A stretch of DNA of 7,825 bases from Desulfotomaculum sp. Its GTDB lineage: Bacteria > Bacillota > Desulfotomaculia > Desulfotomaculales > Nap2-2B. The DNA lies in assembly GCA_003513005.1 (NCBI GenBank), contig DOTD01000023.1, positions 1 through 7,825 of the forward strand. Direction: 5' to 3'. A program made the position numbers and the translations under genes. Under the pieces are notes generated by a model. It saw only the letters and a program-made list of their open reading frames with translations, had not been told where the DNA came from and did not search any database. This document shows, piece after piece, positions 5,846 through 7,825 of the stretch (the stretch's first letter is position 1; each line of letters opens with the position of its first letter).

Positions 5846-5865
5846 CCCGAGCGTTTTATATATAA
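5840..5865 (+). other. remnant half attC (left box only) after the ADP-ribosylglycohydrolase gene
   Basis: GGCTAAC (5840-5846) is identical to the left box at 2145, but neither an inverted arm nor a GTTRRRY box follows before the next gene at 5877. ATATATAA (5858-5865) comes 11 bases after the box, almost the same layout as at 4198-4224. The cassette pair now ends at the attC at 6512. Confidence 0.5.
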
Positions 5866-5876
5866 GGAGTAATCAG

Positions 5877-6482
5877 ATGACAGTCGAAGAGCGTTACAGA
5901 GAAAGTTACAAGACAGGCTATACCCCTTGGGACGTCGGACAACCAGATTTTAATCTTATCGAAGTTGTAACAACAAAGCCTATTCAGAGCTGCAAAGTTT
6001 TAGATATTGGCTGTGGAACCGGAGACAATTCAATATGGCTTGCCCAGAACCGCTTTCAGGTTGTTGGTACTAATACTTCTGACATTGCTCTACAGAAGGC
6101 AAAAGAAAAAGCTTCTAAAGCCAATGTTGAATGCGATTTTATGCTTGTTGATTTTCTTAAAAATAAAATTAAAGGTGTTCCTTTTGGTTTTGTATTTGAT
6201 AGAGGCTGTCTTCACTCATTCAGTTCTGAAAACGATCGAAAAAGGTTTGCTAAAAATGTCGCTACTCATTTGGAAGAAGTTGGCCTGTGGCTAACAATCG
6301 TTGGCAACGCTGATGAGCATCGCCAAGGTCCTGGTCTACCTCAACGGACTGCAAGAGATATCGTCTTTGCAGTGGAGCCTTATTTTGAGATTATTTCGTT
6401 ACAATCAACCCACTTTGGGTCGAATCATCCAATTCCGCCCATAGCCTGGAGGTGCCTGATGCAGAAACGGTATGTCACATAA
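5877..6482 (+). CDS. small SAM-dependent methyltransferase (class I; TPMT-like)
   Basis: The product has 201 residues. The entry block YKTGYTPWDVGQPDFNLIE (11-29) is characteristic of the thiopurine/thiol/halide methyltransferase-like branch of class I enzymes. Motif I is VLDIGCGTGDN (41-51), and the strand FGFVFDRGCLHSF (about 102-114) supplies the post-II region. ATG 5877 is supported by AAGGAG (5864-5869) seven bases upstream; the frame is open further upstream, but that part is the shadow of the GC-rich neighbour. At the end of the second strand (VVGTNTSD) the acidic residue that normally binds the SAM ribose is Asn66. Relatives can methylate thiols, halides, tellurite or selenium compounds, so a detoxification role is possible but unproven. 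It lacks an obvious promoter and may depend on the upstream gene. Confidence 0.85.
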   Translation: MTVEERYRESYKTGYTPWDVGQPDFNLIEVVTTKPIQSCKVLDIGCGTGDNSIWLAQNRFQVVGTNTSDIALQKAKEKASKANVECDFMLVDFLKNKIKGVPFGFVFDRGCLHSFSSENDRKRFAKNVATHLEEVGLWLTIVGNADEHRQGPGLPQRTARDIVFAVEPYFEIISLQSTHFGSNHPIPPIAWRCLMQKRYVT

Positions 6483-6511
6483 ACGCTTTTGATATTTTAC
6501 CATTATTGCTC

Positions 6512-6574
6512 ATATAACCTTGCTACTCCAGGAGACGGCGTAAAAACGCGCCGCCTCTGAGCAGCCCGTTAGCA
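6512..6574 (+). other. probable attC site after the methyltransferase gene
   Basis: Right box GTTAGCA (6568-6574) and left box ATATAAC (6512-6518), 63 bases apart in total. The interior stem CGGCG/CGCCG is flanked by AGGAG and CCTCT arms that pair with one bulge and a mismatch; outside these CTC pairs with GAG and the neighbouring bases pair partly. Both boxes are degenerate, so the site may be weak for recombination, but the position between two gene units fits. Confidence 0.6.
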
Positions 6575-6627
6575 GAAGATGAACTGTACAGACCCAAAAG
6601 CACGATAAAAAATGAGGTTTATTGACC

Positions 6628-6813
6628 ATGTCTACTAAGGAAATAGCCATAAGGAGCATTCAAGAACTTCCAGAAGACGCTACATGGGAAGATATCCAGG
6701 AGAGGATTAACTTTATAGCAGGTGTACGTAAGGGTCTTCGTGAGCTCGATGAAGGTAAGGGCATTCCCCATGAGCGGGTCAGGGAAGAGTTCAGAGAATG
6801 GCTTTCAAACTGA
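6628..6813 (+). CDS. antitoxin of a ParE-type toxin-antitoxin pair
   Basis: The product has 61 residues: STKEIAIRSIQELPEDATWEDI, an amphipathic helix, then the charged tail GLRELDEGKGIPHERVREEF. This pattern is common in short antitoxins encoded just before ParE/RelE toxins in environmental bacteria. ATG 6628 is preferred to TTG 6622, with GAGG (6614-6617) ten bases upstream. Its end overlaps the toxin start by 16 bases. It should bind and inactivate the toxin; DNA binding is possible but no domain is obvious. Confidence 0.82.
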   Translation: MSTKEIAIRSIQELPEDATWEDIQERINFIAGVRKGLRELDEGKGIPHERVREEFREWLSN

Positions 6814-7097
6814 TCTGGTCTCCGATGGCAAAATTTGATCTTAAAGACATTGCAGCCTTTATAGCAGAGGACAGTGTTTCGGCAGCCGAACGATTCGTTA
6901 GGAGCCTACTACAAACTGTGGAGAGATTAGCCGATTTCCCAGAATCCGGGCGAATCGTATCTGAGTTCGGTGATCCTGCTATTCTTGAAGTGATTCGTAA
7001 GCCATGTAGGATCGTCTATAGGGTGGACAGCAGAAAGCGTATCGTTGAGATTGCAAGAGTTTGGCATGCGGCTAGGGGAACTCCAGATATCCAATAG
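6798..7097 (+). CDS. ParE/RelE-superfamily toxin, ParE-like
   Basis: The product has 99 residues and shows the ParE pattern: an N-terminal strand (FKLIWSPMAKFDL), paired helices (KDIAAFIAEDSVSAAERFVRS, then SLLQTVERLADFPESGR), and the C-terminal sheet with EVIRKPCRIVYRVD and IVEIARVWHAAR. Known ParE toxins poison DNA gyrase, while RelE members cut mRNA; the catalytic set of RelE is not evident, so a ParE-like action is the better guess. The frame is complete, in contrast to the broken toxin at 4484. The attC begins two bases after the stop codon. Together with its antitoxin it forms a compact cassette that would select for its own retention. Confidence 0.88.
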   Translation: MAFKLIWSPMAKFDLKDIAAFIAEDSVSAAERFVRSLLQTVERLADFPESGRIVSEFGDPAILEVIRKPCRIVYRVDSRKRIVEIARVWHAARGTPDIQ

Positions 7098-7098
7098 C

Positions 7099-7231
7099 TG
7101 TTAACAAGGCGCTCCACCTGACCGCCAATAGCGTGGCAGTTTTTTCAAAGTTCTGTGCCCCATTAAAGTTTTGTGGTTCTTCAAAGTTTTGTGCTCATCC
7201 TGTTGGCGGCAGATGAGCTTTATCGCTGGGC
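7099..7231 (+). other. attC site of the third toxin-antitoxin cassette
   Basis: Left box TGTTAAC (7099-7105) and right box GCTGGGC (7225-7231). The arms GCTC..CTG-A-CCGCCAA and TTGGCGG-CAG..GAGC pair strongly with the expected bulges. At 133 bases it has a long variable loop filled with three tandem 18-base units. A short stem GCCA/TGGC (7124-7137) followed by six T could act as a weak terminator. The right box has C in place of the first T of GTT. Confidence 0.85.
7144..7197 (+). repeat. three tandem 18-bp repeats inside the attC loop
   Basis: Imperfect copies lie at 7144-7161, 7162-7179 and 7180-7197, each built around AAAGTTYTGTG. The AAAG element recurs at 7147, 7165 and 7183, exactly 18 bases apart. 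The outer two copies share TTCAAAGTT and TGTGC; the middle one is most divergent. The array lies wholly inside the variable loop and does not disturb the paired arms. Confidence 0.75.
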
Positions 7232-7272
7232 GTCTCATCAATCACTATCACCGTGCTTACGAAGGAGGAATT

Positions 7273-7350
7273 ATGGCTAGCCCGACTATCGATTTTTTAG
7301 TGCTTTTTAACTCTAAAAATAAATTTTTTGACACGTATTTACTGGGCTGA
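7273..7350 (+). CDS. short ORF of 25 codons with strong RBS
   Basis: AAGGAGGAA (7262-7270) precedes ATG 7273 by two to five bases. The peptide MASPTIDFLVLFNSK... ends at TGA 7348-7350. It may be the beginning of a gene that has been lost, a leader peptide, or chance. No family is recognisable. It is the first possible coding element after the attC at 7099-7231 and so would belong to the next cassette. Confidence 0.22.
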   Translation: MASPTIDFLVLFNSKNKFFDTYLLG

Positions 7351-7825
7351 GAAGTCATAAAAAAGGCATTTTGTAAAAGTAGTGACCTAAAAAATGGAAT
7401 AAATTAGCGTGTAGTGACCAAATAAAAATGATAAATCCAGGTGCGACGTTGACAAAAATTGAGGAGGGTGACTTATTTGAACCAAATATTTTCGGCTTCG
7501 GCCAGGCGATATTTGAATTATAGTGGCTTTGCTGGTTGAAAAAGTGTAAAAAAGCAGAGAACATGACACCGCGCTTTAGGGGGATTTCGTCAAGAAATAG
7601 CAGGATTTTTTAAAAATTACCAGAAAGTATACATAAGGCGCAAAAATAATTGGAAATTTAATTACTACTACAGCGATGGATCTCTTGATAGTTCTTTGAC
7701 GATATCATAACAGCTTCCTTATGTCACCGTGGTCGCTGCTTTCGGTAATCCAACAACTACGATTAAAGAAAAATATAGTGGACAGCGAAGGACTTTTATG
7801 CGATAATACTTCCAGGGTTCGGCGA
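7351..7825. other. AT-rich right-end segment without a convincing gene
   Basis: No ORF longer than about 70 codons occurs on either strand, and the longest, on the minus strand, looks like a shadow. One plus-strand frame looks coding-like: from 7386 it is open through ATG 7428 to TAG 7521 and contains GDLFEPNIFGFGQAIFEL, but without a ribosome-binding site. A TTG ORF in another frame (7477-7539) follows GAGGAGGGTG. Perfect TTGACA hexamers at 7328-7333 and 7449-7454 lack good -10 partners. No attC is visible. The segment may be a decayed cassette, a regulatory cassette, or the flank of the array. Confidence 0.5.
7380..7419 (+). repeat. pair of TAGTGACC direct repeats
   Basis: TAGTGACC occurs at 7380-7387 and 7412-7419, 32 bases apart, or about three helical turns. 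Such spaced octamers can be protein-binding sites or transposon-end motifs, but two copies may also arise by chance. Confidence 0.3.

Noticed and set aside
5682..5876. Upstream extension of the methyltransferase frame
   Set aside because: It overlaps the end of the ADP-ribosylglycohydrolase gene and the half-attC. Family sequence begins at ATG 5877, which has a good ribosome-binding site.
7144..7197. Tandem repeats as a CRISPR array
   Set aside because: The units are 18 bases, contiguous and without spacers, and lie inside an attC loop.
7355..7569. Minus-strand ORFs of 60-69 codons at the right end
   Set aside because: They are composed of residues expected from AT-rich DNA (Phe, Ile, Ser, Asn), have no ribosome-binding site, and overlap each other in different frames.

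Overview
This window reads as a stretch of an integron-type gene-cassette array (a chromosomal integron or a CALIN, i.e. attC clusters without an integrase in view). Genes or gene pairs, nearly all on the + strand, are separated by attC-like sites: an RYYYAAC box, a long imperfect inverted repeat, then a GTTRRRY box. Clear sites lie at 2145-2216, 2929-3000, 3607-3666, 4781-4909 and 7099-7231. Weaker ones are at 6512-6574 and 122-272. Two cassette junctions (4198-4204 and 5840-5846) keep only the left box. No integrase, attI or 16S marker is present, so the host is simply a bacterium of unknown lineage. Base composition switches between AT-rich and GC-rich blocks at the cassette boundaries, as expected when cassettes come from different donors.

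Layout: (0) a partial left cassette with a strong ribosome-binding site and a 52-codon ORF that ends in the first attC candidate; (1) a Type II restriction-modification pair, 356-2126; (2) a membrane-protein ORF without a convincing start, open backwards through the preceding attC, 2307-2858; (3) an antitoxin/YoeB-family toxin pair with its own promoter, 3001-3525; (4) a lipoprotein gene broken by two in-frame TAA codons, 3696-4184; (5) a second toxin-antitoxin pair whose ParE/RelE-like toxin is cut by an in-frame TAG, 4254-4786; (6) an ADP-ribosylglycohydrolase, 4928-5845; (7) a small SAM-dependent methyltransferase, 5877-6482; (8) a third, intact, ParE-type toxin-antitoxin pair, 6628-7097; (9) an AT-rich right end, 7232-7825, with only very short ORFs.

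The genes form a collection, not a pathway. The common theme is addiction or defence: one R-M pair and three toxin-antitoxin pairs could each penalise loss of the array. The two broken genes and two eroded attC sites suggest that parts of the array are decaying. The less explained content is the start-less membrane protein, the ADP-ribosylglycohydrolase/methyltransferase pair that now shares one attC, the half-attC junctions with a common ATATATAA motif, and the right-end segment.
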